Shown: piece by piece, positions 26,985 through 39,803 of the stretch
Numbering within the stretch: position 1 is the first letter of the stretch
Layout: each line of letters opens with the position of its first letter
Source: Selaginella tamariscina
Taxonomy: Eukaryota; Streptophyta; Lycopodiopsida; Selaginellales; Selaginellaceae
Direction of reading: 5' to 3'
Assembly: GCA_003024785.1 (NCBI GenBank)
Contig: PUQB01000139.1
Coordinates: 400,982-464,981, forward strand
Length of the DNA stretch: 64,000 nt
Program-made: the position numbers and the translations under genes
Notes under the pieces: generated by a model
Databases searched by the model: none
Seen by the model: the letters and a program-made list of their open reading frames with translations, nothing else
Told to the model about the DNA's origin: nothing

Positions 26985-29900
26985 ACGGCAACATCTATGC
27001 TTAATTCTTGTTTAACATCCCTCTTTAAATGATGCATACCCGCTAGCATACTTTCATAAACACATACCTACAAATATATATATATATATGTTAGTTATAT
27101 GTTTTTGTTGTATACATATGTAACTATGTATACATGGCGTGTATACATGGACAGATGACTTTATATGTGAATGCTATTAAAACATGCAAAAGTCAAAGTG
27201 CATATGTAAATATGTACTCACACGAACATTTAACACGCAGAATATAACAAACGTATGGTAATCATGGTCGTATAAGCCACTGAACGTGATTGCATATGAA
27301 TATAAAACGCTAGCATTAATAATGTCTATAACCATCTGCCTCAAATACACAAACTCACTTGTTCAGGCGTAACCATCCGTCTAATCGCCTTCTCCGATGG
27401 AATTTGGAAGCCGTTTACCATAACCCATTGTGTTTCTCCATGTGGACTTCTCTGTAGAAAATGTAGTATGTAAAATGTAGATAGAACAAAAGACTGACGT
27501 AACAACTCTCTTACAACCACATCCATAAGGCACACACACAAAAGAGTACCTGCAGATCTGCATACTGTTTAAGGATTTCGGTGATAAACCCGCTATTAAG
27601 CGAAGGGAAATGGGCCATTAAATCTTCACCAGCAATCTGAGGTTGTAAACCATGCTTCTCTCTACTACGAAATTCCCGAAAGACGTGTACTACTAGCCGG
27701 TTTTCCAGATAGGTTAACACATTCTTTGATGATGGTGCAGTCACCTCAATGTGTGGCTCCTGTTACAACGTTAAGATAATAAGTATCTTAAACATGCATG
27801 CTCATTGATATATGCTCTACAATAAGGGACATGGTTCCGATTATATACATATACATCAAAAGGCATACTACTCAGATGCATACCTGCCGACCAACAACGT
27901 GAATGCTGTCAATACGTCTGAGAAAGACTTTCCCTTTTGGAGATCGAACAAGAAGAAAGTCCGTAGAGGAAACCTGGTATTCGAAAATGAGTGTGTGTGA
28001 GAGCGAGAGGGGGAGAGAGAGCAAACCTGGTGTTGGAAGATGGGGCACGATACATATTGTTCTCCAGGCAGGACTGTGTGTCTCCCAGGCGTATGTTTCC
28101 CAGAAAAGGAGACTCTTCACTTGGCTCAAGTGGAAGAACTGCACCCAGCCACGCTCCTTTCTCTTCTTTGAGAGTTACAGCCGTCTGATCCGCAGGAGAC
28201 ATCTTACGGTAATACGTTGATAATATTGCTCCCATTCCAACATTGCTCAATAGCAGTGGCCTTTCTTCACAATATCTGCATATACATAGTATTAATAGTA
28301 GGAATCTAATCGTATATTATCATGATTCTTAATACTAATCACTTATACTTACTCCATCAAAGCCACGTGACCATCCTTAACAGAAAGATCGGATTTCCTC
28401 CTGAAAGCACTGGGGGCCTCGTCGGCTTGTTGTCACCTGGAAGGCGCTGGGCTTTCGGCAGAGGATGCACCTTCATATGAACGAGATGGAGTACGGAGTT
28501 CGGGTCCACAGAGGTTTTCCCCTTCTGCAGCTCGCACCCACGGTTCCTTACTTCTGTATCTGCACGCATAAACGTTCATATACGTGTATACAGATATGAC
28601 TATATAGTTAAGTGTAATTAGTTAAACATCTGTAAACGGCAGTAGAAAACCTCCAAGCTTTATGACAGCCTTGGGCATGACTGCGTCAAGCTTGCTACCT
28701 TTATCGCTCAAGGTTTTGAATGTTGGGTCCCTAGTGAGAGCCTGTTGCCCCTGCTCCTTGGCAGCTACCTCATTTTGATGTGGAAACCACGTAGCCTTTG
28801 GACGATGGAAATTATCCAAGTCCTTACTGCAAAAAAGGAAAAAGCTTAATCATATAGTCTACAAAGGTCTGCATTTACAGAATAACACTATATAAAGTTA
28901 TACTTAAGTAATGCTTGTTTATAGTTATGTGTCACAAACGCACACACAATTATAGATATACTTACTTCGTGAGATTGGCTTTCATGGTTTGCAGCTTTAA
29001 GGGGCAACGAGTGAACAAGTTTAACACCACCATGGAGAAGGCGTTTCTTACTCTTAGTTCTCCAAGTCCTTGTTCAAAGGCTCAAAAGGGAGGAACTTAT
29101 GCTTGTTTATGGAATCTCCCTCGAATAAACAGTGTAACTCCTTATTTCTCATGTATGTGGAGCTGAGCAAGATTGTAGTTTTCCGGCAACTCTGTCAAAG
29201 CCTCTGCATCCTCATCTTCAAGTTTCCCTGGCTTTCCTGCAAAATCCCCAAAAGCTCATATACATATATCTGTATATTGCAAAAGTGCATAGAGTCTTGT
29301 ACTATTTCTCTCATACATGCATGATGTTCATAAAACATAAAACAGAAAACATAACAAGTTCGCATATCTATATATACAACTTTATAATTGTAAACTTCCA
29401 AAAAATTGCCAAATCAAGTACCTACAGCAACATCACTGTGACTTTGCACATATGCAAGATCAAACTTGCAATCTTTACCTGCTTGTACAACGGGTCAGGA
29501 GCAGCGGGAGCAACCATGAGAGCCTGAGCAGATTTAAGCGGCACTTGCTCGTCGTCGTCGTGAGCTTCGATATAGTACACAGCATCATCAGCTTTCCTGT
29601 TATAGTCTACAGATATATGGAAATGTAATTTAGTTTCGGAAAAGCCTAATAGAGTACAGACAAACTTTACTTCATATAAAAGACGGAAAAGCCTAAAATG
29701 ACAGTATCAAATGCGGAAGAAGCACTTTGAAATCTCGAAAACCTCTTGAAAATGCCGTTATTTCTAAGAACCTTTAAGATGCAGCGACTTTAAGGAAAAC
29801 ACCAAAATCGCATGGATTATATGAATAAAATACAGAAAATTCAGTAAAAAATGTGAAAAAATAGTTTTTTACAGAAAATATGCCTGATAAAAATGCAGTT

Positions 29901-30026
29901 TTTGAGGATTACATGAAGAAAATGTGAAAAAAGAGAGATATAGAATGCGGAAAATTGCAAAGATAGCATCAATCATATACATTGCTTACAGGAAGATCGG
30001 ATGTGTCCGGATGAAGTACTCGCCAT
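26985..30026 (-). pseudogene. TAF1-like gene fragment, copy C (5' half, most complete)
   Basis: This minus-strand copy reads like plant TAF1. The ATG at 30026 gives MASTSSGHIRSSC, followed by YNRKADDAVYYIEAHDDDEQ (about 29608-29488), GKPGKLEDEDAEALTELPEN (29238 downward), KDLDNFHRPKATWFPHQNEV (about 28820) and VHPLPKAQRLPGDNKPTRPP (about 28450). Next come SNVGMGAILSTYYRKMSPAD (about 28240) and PSEESPFLGNIRLGDTQSCL with NNMYRAP (about 28060), then SPKGKVFLRRIDSIHVVGRQ (about 27910), LVVHVFREFRSREKHG and the YESMLAGMHHLKRDV exon (about 27060-26985). TAF1 is the TFIID scaffold for RNA polymerase II initiation. Two lesions are visible. A stop follows LAQLHIHEK near 29150, and an internal deletion joins the EFLPFEPLNKDL region to the RLLHGGVKLVH region near 29065, removing blocks kept in A and B. 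It ends before the HAT and bromodomain parts. Confidence 0.8.
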
Positions 30027-30254
30027 GGCTTTGGTAATGAATGCCGGTTACAGACCTAATAGCCGCTCTCTCTACCTGGCGCTCCTGCTCGCCGACCTCC
30101 AGCTCAAGAATGAAAACCCTATTCGATTTCAGGGCTCTTTGATCTTTACGGGTGCTTGCGTACGAACACTGCCCGCAAAAATGAACACGGCATATTCTCT
30201 GGTATATTCTTTGAGCTCGTTAAAAAAAAATAATTATAAAATTCAGTTACATAA

Positions 30255-30573
30255 GATTAGTCATATATAACCCTCAAATTTATTATTTTTACAAATTTAC
30301 CCTAAAATTTTTATATTTGCAATCCTTGTATTTGTTATTAAAAATAATAATATTTTTATAAAAATTATGCATTTAACTGTAGAACTGTACAGAACGAAAT
30401 AAAAATAAAGTTTCTTAATTATTTAAATGTTAAAAATGAAATATTTTAAAAAATAAATATATTAATTGCAATATGAGCTAAACATAAAATATAAGTTAAT
30501 CATAATTTTTTCTTGTATTTTGAAAATATATTTTAAATTTTAACTTTGAATTGTGGTATATATGAAATTTTCT
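30255..30573. mobile_element. MITE-like element, copy 3
   Basis: The ends match the elements at 17501 and 18944: TCATATATAACCCTCAAATT at the left and TATATGAAATTTTCT at the right. The inside carries the shared AT-rich core in the opposite orientation (ATTAATTGCAATATGAGC). It lies just outside the 5' end of TAF1 copy C. The rest up to 30940 is AT-rich without genes. Confidence 0.5.
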
Positions 30574-30940
30574 ATAAAAGTATATCATTAAATAATTTTA
30601 ATATAGTTTTTTCAATCTTATAACAAAGTCCAGCGTGTAAACTTTCATTGATGTATTGCGTTGAGTACCACGTGTTGATACATGGAATAGTTAAAATGCA
30701 TGTAGATTACTTATACATACTCATAAACTACATATGGTATGATTAATTAACTCATAACTCAAATCAATAAATAATAACCATGTGTATGTGAGGTTAATAA
30801 ACAGCAATCAAATGAAATCACGTATGCTGAAACAAGTGTGTTTGTATAGAGAGGGGAGGTGCAATTTATTTATTTAGTTTTGGTATGTGATAAAAAAGAA
30901 AGAGAGAGACAAAAACTACTGTGAGCTGATGATGAGGAAA

Positions 30941-32189
30941 TCAGAGGAGCTCCCCGACAGGTGCCTCATTCAGCCAAAGGAAGTGGATGAAATCGTAAAG
31001 CTTCCCACTTACGCTCACCTGCAGATTAAAAAGACACTCAGATACGTGCTACGCTAGTTGTGTGTATACCTTGTAAGGTGTTGGATTGAGACCACGCATA
31101 TGATCAGGACGCATTGCAGCAAGTTGCTTCTGGCAACGTTGCCTAGACTCCTCGAGCGATGGTAAGCTTTCCTGCTTAAGTCCTGAGAAAAAGAAATCAT
31201 CATTAATTATAGAGATACACGCACACATATGCTTTGTAACACATGTATCTATAGCATAAATGTTCAATTCATAAGAAGAGAGGGGAGGAGGGGGAAGGGG
31301 AGAACCTGATTTTCCAGCCCAGTAGCACTTGTACAAAGGCTCGACTCTTTGAGGAATCACAATACGCTCTCTTCGACTCCATAAACGGATGCCGACAAAG
31401 TATACGCTCTCCCACCTGCATACATGTATTTATAAATAACATTAAATATGCTTACCCTTTAATATGTTGTTAATACACCTTTGGAGGGGGTTCAGATGCA
31501 CCGGTCATTAGATCAACCAAAGCAAAGCCTTCTTTACCATATATCCTGTAACACTGCTTCTTACATGGGATTGTAACCTTGCTCACGTCTTCAGATATCT
31601 TAATCCGAGGATGGCCACTAACTTCTACTAGCTTGTAAAACACATCCAAGTGCTGGTTGTGTGTAGCATGTAACCAAGTGCGTTCCGATCCCAAATGCAT
31701 CTATCTCGTGTCCCTGCTGGCCATAACATATATTAGCCATTAGATGATAAGAACAACATGCGTGTGTATATGCATCATATTCACCGTGTATATTTAATGT
31801 GTGTATACTGTTTATTTTTATCTCGAACATGGTCAGAATTTTCTGTCTATATGCATATACATACGCACACCTCCACTTATCTCTCTTCATGACGAGGACA
31901 AACAGGAGATCCCCCAGACATGAATCAAAAATATATACAAAATATGCACGCCTACATACACTGCGTCTATGTGTACCTGTTTATTTAACGCGTCTAGAGT
32001 GTCCTCGTTAATATCATTACTCACGATAATGATCATTCTCCCGAAATTTGGGACGTCCGAGCTCCTCCTCTATCGTGCGGAAGAACTTCCTTGCCTGGAT
32101 TGAAAAGTAGGACAAGTCCCGGAGTCCAGCCGTATACCCCGTGGCTTGTAGCTGCATATATTGTAAATACATAGAAGTATATAATCTAC

Positions 32190-32228
<39 letters not shown>

Positions 32229-33793
32229 TCATATTAATATACGCGTGTGTGTGTGTGTGTGTGTTACCCGAGGCTTTGTAAAGCTAGCGCTACAGCGCAG
32301 AAGTTTGGAATCCCGCTTCTCATTACCTGAAAATCAAATAAGAATGGTCTATACATATATGTCATAACACAGACACCACGCACATGCACGCACTCACGCA
32401 CACACACGAATATATACATCATATGTATCGACGAGGGCCAGGAACTCTGTGGGAAATGCCAACGCATATGATGAAAACGCTGCAAGCTCGCTTTGATTGG
32501 TCTCAGAAAAGACTGCTCTAAGGGACTCAACACCCTGCATAACATCAACACATACGTTACAAACAACGATATTAAAGGATATATGAAGGCAAACCTGCAT
32601 TCTGCTGAGCCAAGTCTGTACAAGGCGAACAAAGTCTTCACATATGTCTTTCTTATTTGCATACACCAAGGTCCTCTCCACAATTTCATCAAAACTCTGT
32701 ATGTAGAAAACTTATCAAAACAAATGCGGGCGGGCGGGCGTGCGTCTGTGTACTAACCATGTAAGAGCTGACAAAAGCATGCGAGTGCGTCCCACGAACA
32801 GGAATGTTGAAAAGCCGTCCGGCTTCGAGATTACTGCAAACACTAAGGGATTAACACGAACGCATCACATTGCGTGCAAAGAACACCTTGTAGCATCAAA
32901 GCCTCCCAAGTAACAGTATTTTGAAGCGCTTATACCTCCATCTGGTCCCTGTATTATCAATTAAAATCAGTTGTTCTATGTATGTGTGTGAGTGGTGATG
33001 ATGATGATAGTTTTGATTACTTGGGCTCGACGTAAACCGAATTCAAGGAGCATTTTCGAGTGTCCAGCAACAAGTCTGTGCCTTGCGGCATTGGTTGCTA
33101 CTAATGATGAATAATTGACGAGTGTGAGAAATGTTGTTTCCAACATTTGAACCACCTAAGAAAAATAAAAGCATGTAAAATACAAGCGAATGTACATCGT
33201 ATATATTTATGTATGTGTCTGTGTACACATAACGTATATATGTGCTGAATGGACATATATGTACACACAGACACGCACATGACATAGAGGCTTACCCAAA
33301 TGGACCTTCAACCCTTATAAGCGGTACACGAGGAAAAACCACAGATCTTCAGGAATGGCATGTAACACCACTTCCGAACAATCCAGTCCCTCTAATTGCT
33401 CATAAAAGTCGTTCTGGGACAAATAAAAAATATAACTCAAAGAAGAACATGTTGTGTGTGTGCGCGCGTACACGTACTTCCACATTTGGAGGCATTATGC
33501 TGCGCAAGTAATCGATATGATAATCTTCAAACTTGAAAGATGAAACGAAACGAATGCATTCATCAAGGCCAGCAAAGACTGTGAACTCACCACCAAACGG
33601 AGTCTTTCGATAGAGCAAATCAAACCTGAAATATGCATGTATATATACATGTACTGTGTGTGTGCGCGTGCGGGTGCGTGTGCGCTTACACTGCTATGTC
33701 AAGGTGTTTCCCGGCTTTCCAGTACGCGTATGCCATTGTTATCTGGTACATGTCCGTAAGCAATGGACTAACCATTGGGTTCGTAGTTCTCAT
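30941..33793 (-). CDS. Nicotinate phosphoribosyltransferase, tandem copy 1
   Basis: This NAPRT enzyme converts nicotinate and PRPP to nicotinate mononucleotide, the entry step of the Preiss-Handler route to NAD. About a dozen short exons encode it. The start [17 protein letters not shown] lies at 33793. [100 protein letters not shown] and the C terminus [16 protein letters not shown] follow in family order. Three single-base breaks show against copy 2 or the family: one G lost near 33343-33350, CCC instead of CCCC at 32118-32120, and an extra A at 31637-31640. The copy 2 sequence is in frame at the first two sites. An upstream untranslated exon and a CA-rich intron appear shared with copy 2. 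Confidence 0.88.
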
Positions 33794-34422
33794 TGTCTCC
33801 GGCCGTTCATCGTTCCTGAGCTTATATTCACTCTGGAAAAAAAAAGAGGGAATCAGTATGAACTAGTTATATATGAAATATATACTGCTGTTACGTTTCT
33901 GAGAGAATTCAGTGATCAACTGAAATGCCCAGTAGCATTTGCAAGAGTTCAACATGCAACGAGAACACTGCAAATTCATACACAAGATCACACATTTGCT
34001 TCATTCGAAGTAAATTGAGTACTCTAAAAGCTCAAGTGCATTTACAGAACAGAGAATTCAGTATAAACCCTAGAAGAAAACAGAGCACACAGTATGCTAG
34101 AAATTCATTAGAATTCAATACAACATGATAAATTGGAAGGGAATTTTCAGCACTCTACAAGCTCAATTGCAAATGCCCATTACAGGCATTTGCAGAAAAC
34201 AGAGGATTCATTGAATAGAATTCAGCAGGAATACTATTGTACATACAACATAGAATTCAAAGCATGGATTGATTGATGAGCTGAATAAACTCACTCAGAA
34301 GCGCCTTTTCACGTGACGAGCGCCTTGTTCACCGTACAATCCAAAAATATTGACCTAAAGGCCTTAATATTATTTTGGACGTCTCTGTTGTGGTGCGTGC
34401 ACGTGTGAATATATGCTCAGTT

Positions 34423-34459
<37 letters not shown>

Positions 34460-34510
34460 GATATACAGATACATATATAATCTCTCTCTCTCTCTCTCTC
34501 TGTCTCTCTG

Positions 34511-34545
<35 letters not shown>

Positions 34546-34756
34546 GTGTGTGTGTGTGTGTGTGTACACATTGTGTATATGTAATATAATGTATTTATGT
34601 ATGTGTATATGTACGTATCTATATGTGTATATATATCTACACACACATATAAGTCCATATATTATTTATTCAGTTTGAAGTCGTATAGATTCTACCTCTT
34701 CTCTCTCCTTTCAAACATGGTCGTCCTCCTTCCAACAGGGTGAAATAAACAGTAGA
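33794..34756. other. Leader and spacer between the NAPRT copies
   Basis: Next to copy 1 there is a likely 5' untranslated exon/intron. The motif GCTGAATAAACTCA at about 34280 and the following GCGCCTT..CACGTGA are also seen at about 37733-37765 upstream of copy 2. From 34425 to 34650 it holds CA, CT, AT and GT microsatellites in series. No gene is visible. Confidence 0.5.
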
Positions 34757-37382
34757 TTACTGGACTGATGGCATTCTTAGAAACTCAAAGTGGATGAAAT
34801 CATAAAGCTCCTCACTTACGCTAACCTGTATATTAATCAACCAAATTAACATATGTGTGTAAGTATATACACATGTCTCGTGTACACAAGCATCTATTTC
34901 TGATATAGCATACATAGTTTGTACATACATACGAGCATACTGTGTGTGTACCTTGTAAGGTGTTGGATTAAGACCACGCATATGATCAGGATGCATTGCA
35001 GCAAGCTGTTTCTGGCAAAGTAGCCTAGACTCCTCGAGCGACGCTAAGCTTTCCTGCTTAAGTCCTGTGATAACGTAAAAACATCAGTCATCACACACAC
35101 ACACACAAAGTCACCTGTGTAACACATATATAGCATATATGTTTGTATGTGTGTGTGTGTGAGAGAGAGAGAGAGAACCTGATTTTCCAGCCCAATAGCA
35201 CCTATATAAAGGCTCCACTCTTTCAGGAATCACGTCGGTCCGCTTCGACTCCCTAAACGGATGCCGACAAACTATACGCTCTCCCACCTGCATAAAACAC
35301 ACGCACACACAAGTTCTTAAGAGTCACCTTATGTATAATTAATGATATACATATTCCATAAGCTTACGTACTCTCTCTCTCTCTCTCACACACACACGTA
35401 CACATGTACACACGCACACACCTTTGGAGGGTGCTCAGAGTCACCAGTTATTAGATCAACCAAAGCATAGCCTTCTTCGCCATATATCCTGTAGCACTGT
35501 TTCTTACATGGAATTGTAACCTTGCTCACGTCTTCAGAGATCTTAATCCGAGGATGACCACTAACTTCAACTAGCTTGTAAACACACCCAGTGCTGGTTG
35601 TCTGTCACATGTCACCAGGTGCGTTCCAATCCCAAATGCATCTATTTCGTGTCCCTGTTTACACACACACACACACACATGTCCGATATGTATAATTTAC
35701 GTATACAAAGCATGCGTATACATCTATACCTGTTTATTTAATGCGTCTAGAGTGTCTTCGTTAATATCATTACTCGCCATAATTATGGTCTTCCCGAAAT
35801 CTGGGACGTTGAGCTCCTGCTCTATCGTGCGGAAGAAATTCCTTGCCTGGATTGACAAGTATGACAAGTCCCCAGAGTCCAGCCTTATACCCCGTGGCTT
35901 GTAGCTGCATTATAAATGATATATACACATACACACACGCCATATACGTACATGCGTGTGCGTGTGTGTTTATGTTTCTAGTTACCCGAGGCTTTGTAAA
36001 GCTAACGCTACAACACAGAAGTTTGGAATGCCACTTCCCATTACCTGAAAATTGAATAAGCATGTGTATATTATCTATAACACACACACATATACATATT
36101 GAACAAATATATAAATCATATGTATCCACAAGGGCCAGGAACTCCGTGGAAATGCCAATGCATATGCTGAAAATGCTGCAAGCTCGCTTTCATTTGCCTC
36201 AGAAAAGACTGCTCTAAGAGACTCAACACCCTGCATAAACACATATAGTTACAACACACACACACACACGCACACAAAGGATTACACCTGGATTTTTCTG
36301 AGACACTCCTGTACAAGTCCAACAAAGTCTTCACACATGTCTTTCTTATTTGCATTTGACAAACTCCTCTCCACAATTTCATCAAAACTCTGTACAGAGA
36401 AACCAGTGAAACACACACGCACACACACGAATGTGTACTAACCAAGTAAGAGCTGACAAACGCATGAGAGTGCGTCCCACGAACAGGAATATTGAAAAGC
36501 CGCCCGGCTTCCACATTACTGCAAAACACTAAAGGATTAACGGAAGTGCATCATATTGTGTATAAGAACACCTTGTAGCATCAAAGCCTCCCAAATAACA
36601 GTATTTCGATGCGCTTATACCTCCATCCGGACCCTGTTTATGAGTTTAAGCGTGTGTATGTACATATGTGTATATATGTATGTATATGCTTACTTGGGCT
36701 CGACGTAAACCAAATTCAAGGAGCATTTTGGAATGTCCAACAACAAGCCTGTGCCGGACGGCATTCGTGGCTACTAATGATGAATAGTTGACAAATGTAA
36801 GAAACGTTGTTTCCAACATTTGAACCACCTAAGACAATATTAAACATATGTACACACACATACACACACACATACTTACCCATAATGGACCTTCAACTCT
36901 TATAAGTGGTACACGAGGAAAAACCACGGATCCTTCAGGAATGGCATGCACCACCACTTCCGAACAATCCAGTCCCTTTAATTGCTCGTAAAACTCGTCC
37001 TGAACGAATACACTCAGTGTGCGTGTGTGTGTGTGTGTGTGTGTTAACGTACTTCCACATACGGAGGCATCATGCTGCGCAAGTAATCAATATGGTAGTT
37101 TTCAAACTTGAAAGATGAAACAAAACGAACGCATTCATCAAGGCCAGCAAAGACTGTGAATTCACCACCAAATGGAGTCTTGCGATGGAGCAAATCAAAC
37201 CTGAGATATGTGTCTACTTTATGTGTGTGTGTGCGTGCGTGTGTGTGAAAGCTTGCTTACACTGCTATATCAAGGTGTTTCCCGCCTTTCCAGTATGCAT
37301 ATGCCATGGTAAGCTGGTACATGTCCGTGAGCAATGGACTGACCATTGGGTTTGTAGTTCTCAGCTCCATCTTCGTCTTCAT
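34757..37382 (-). CDS. Nicotinate phosphoribosyltransferase, tandem copy 2
   Basis: This is the second NAPRT gene, with the same exon order as copy 1. The start at 37382 gives [20 protein letters not shown]. Later blocks include [79 protein letters not shown] and [16 protein letters not shown]. Its last exon diverges from copy 1 and ends [13 protein letters not shown]. Two breaks are visible: GG instead of GGG at 36148-36149 ([13 protein letters not shown] context) and one base missing near 35588-35592 ([10 protein letters not shown] context). Copy 1 is in frame at the first of these. The two copies share orientation and long exon identity, so they arose by tandem duplication. Function as in copy 1. 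Confidence 0.88.
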
Positions 37383-38178
37383 CTAGTATTAGTTACAATC
37401 CCAGAACGATCATGAGGGAAATGCAGCTATAGAACAGGCTTTGAAGAGAATTAAATCATTTAGCTGAGCATTTGTAGTCGTAAATTTCCTGCAATTGATG
37501 AATACTCTTCGAATTCACTGCATTTTCTCGTTGTTTTCAGCATAAACAGCGGATTCAACATACACCCATAAAGAATTTGGCATTAAACACATAGAATTCA
37601 GTATGAACAGTGTTGAACACATATAAAACACAAGACACTCGATGAATTCAACTGACTGCAGATGCCTAGACAGGTCACTTGCAGTCATGAGGAGGATTCA
37701 GTACAAATACGATTAAACAGAGAGAATAACAAGCTGAATAAACTCACCAGAAGTGCCTTCCCACGTGAAGAACGCTTTGTTTATCATGTCACCTGAAACA
37801 TATTAGCTGTGCTCTACGCACATGTCCGAATGTCCGAGCGTACACTTGTTATTCAACACACACACACATATATATTAACTACCAATGTATAAGCACACGT
37901 TAGTCAATGCCACGCGTACGTATACATATATCTGTTATAGTTTATACATATACTTCCTTGGCTTTATTCATATAAATGTAAATTCAGAGATGTATACGTG
38001 TTCATTATCCTATTAAATATTCGTAGAGTGTTGAATACGTACTCCTTATTCAATACTTTCCGAATATCAAGTTGAATATATTCCAAGCGTGTACAACTTA
38101 TACACAAGTTGCTGGCTTTCTATATAGATCTATGTAGGAAGTGTTTATGTAATAATTGATAGCATTGACAGTTGCACA
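37383..38178. promoter_or_regulatory. Divergent interval between NAPRT copy 2 and the glycosyltransferase
   Basis: About 800 bases lie between two outward-facing genes. The NAPRT side contains an apparent 5' leader (GCTGAATAAACTCACCAG at 37732) and the palindromic CACGTG at about 37762. The glycosyltransferase side is AT-rich. No other gene is seen. Confidence 0.4.
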
Positions 38179-39803
38179 ATGGAAGACAACAAGCTGCATA
38201 TTGTGGCAGTGCCATTCCCAGCCCAGAGCCACATATCGGCAATGATGCATCTCTGCAAGAGGTTAGCAGCGTTTCCAGGTGTACACATCTCCTTCGTGAG
38301 CGTGGACAGCATACACGACCAAATGCTCAAGCAAGACCCTTCCCAACGATGGCTTTGACAATATCCACCTCGAATCCATCCCGTTCCAGTGGAAGATCCC
38401 GAATGGATTCGACACCTACTGTGTAGCAAACAGCGGGTTGTTTGCAGACATGAGCGAAAAGCAGCTCACAGTGGAGCTTAACAAGTTCATTGAGAGGCTA
38501 CCGAGTCGGGTAAGTTGTGTAGTTTCAGACTACTTCCTTCCTTGGACACAACAAGTTGCTGATGACCAAGGAATCCCTCGTGTTGCCCTGTGGTCTGGCA
38601 GTGCATCTTGGACTTGCATTGAATACCATCTCCCTGAGCTTGCAGCCAAGAATCATGTCTTCTGCAAAGGTAGATTAACTACTAACTAGTTATTATAAGT
38701 GCTTTTAAATTACAATGTTTATATAAATATTTAATACTTATATAAATATTTCAAGAATAATATTTATTTTTTATTTTGTTTAAATATATAAATATTTAAT
38801 ACTTATTAAGAATAAATATTTACAGATGTCCAGGATTGTTCAATTCACTACATTGGAGGCCTATCGCAAATCCGGAAGGTGCACTTACCTGCATATCTCC
38901 AACGCACGGATCAACTATGGAAGTACCACGGGCTAAAACGGAGCCGGAGCATCAAAATGGCATCATGGTTGTTAGTAAACTCATTCTACTCGCTCGAGAA
39001 GGTACCGTTTGAGTTCATGAGGTCCCAGGTTGGTACTAAGTTTGTCCCAGTCGGACCCTTGTTCTTGCTCAACCAGAGACAGTCCGGACAGAACGTGCTG
39101 CTTAGAGCCGAGGATACCAAATGCATTGCCTGGTATATGCTTTGTGCAGAACAAAGTATCTATACTAACTCATTGCTTTTCTAGGCTTGATGCACAACCC
39201 AAGACATCAGTTCTTTATATTTCGTTTGGAAGCATTGCTGTTTTGAACAAGGATCAGTTTGTGGAGTTACTAGAGGCACTCAAGCTGTGCAAGACGCGGT
39301 TTCTGTGGGTTATCCGGTCTGAACTGGGAATCCCAGGTACTCTCTCTCTCTCACACACACACACACTCACACACACACATTCATAATGTAGGTGAATATG
39401 TGGAGGAGAGTGTGAAGGAAGAGCAAGGATTGATAGTTTCATGGGCACCACAACCACGAGTGCTCGAGCACGAGAGTGTTGGGGGTTTCTGACACACTGT
39501 GGATGGAACTCTATCTTGGAAAGCATAGCAAACGGAGTTCCAATGGTGGGTTGGCCATGGGCAGGAGAACAAAACACTAACTGCAAGATCATGGATGAGG
39601 ATTGGGGTATCGGAGCGGGTCTACACAATTGTATGGGAAACGTGGGGAGAGAGGAGATTGTGAGGGCAGTAAAGATGGTAATGGATCAAAGGAGCGGAAT
39701 AAGAGCCAGGGTCAAAGAGCTTCAGAACGTCGCAAGGGGTGAAGCAGTTGAACAATCTGAAGATAGTCTGTATGATATGCTGCATGAACTCAGAAAAGCC
39801 TAG
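38179..39803 (+). CDS. Family 1 UDP-glycosyltransferase
   Basis: This plant UGT transfers sugar from UDP-sugar to small molecules such as phenolics or hormones in the cytosol. The ATG at 38179 opens HIVAVPFPAQSHISAMMHLC, the usual acceptor-side start with the catalytic His (SH). Four exons are inferred: about 38179-38669, 38826-39131, 39184-39336 and 39392-39803. SVLYISFGSI is encoded near 39211. The C-terminal sugar-donor box reads SWAPQPRVLEHE, GFLTHCGWNS and GVPMVGWPWAGEQNTN, matching the PSPG motif. The protein ends SLYDMLHELRKA. Two single-base breaks exist: between 38337 and 38345 (before PNDGFDNIHLESIPFQWK) and at 39481-39485, where five G replace the six needed for VGGFLTHCGWN. The acceptor is not predictable. 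Confidence 0.9.

Noticed and set aside
33633-34584. Cys/Val- and Ser/Leu-rich open frames
   Set aside because: They arise from GT, CA and CT microsatellites in the NAPRT intron and leader; no family motif is present.
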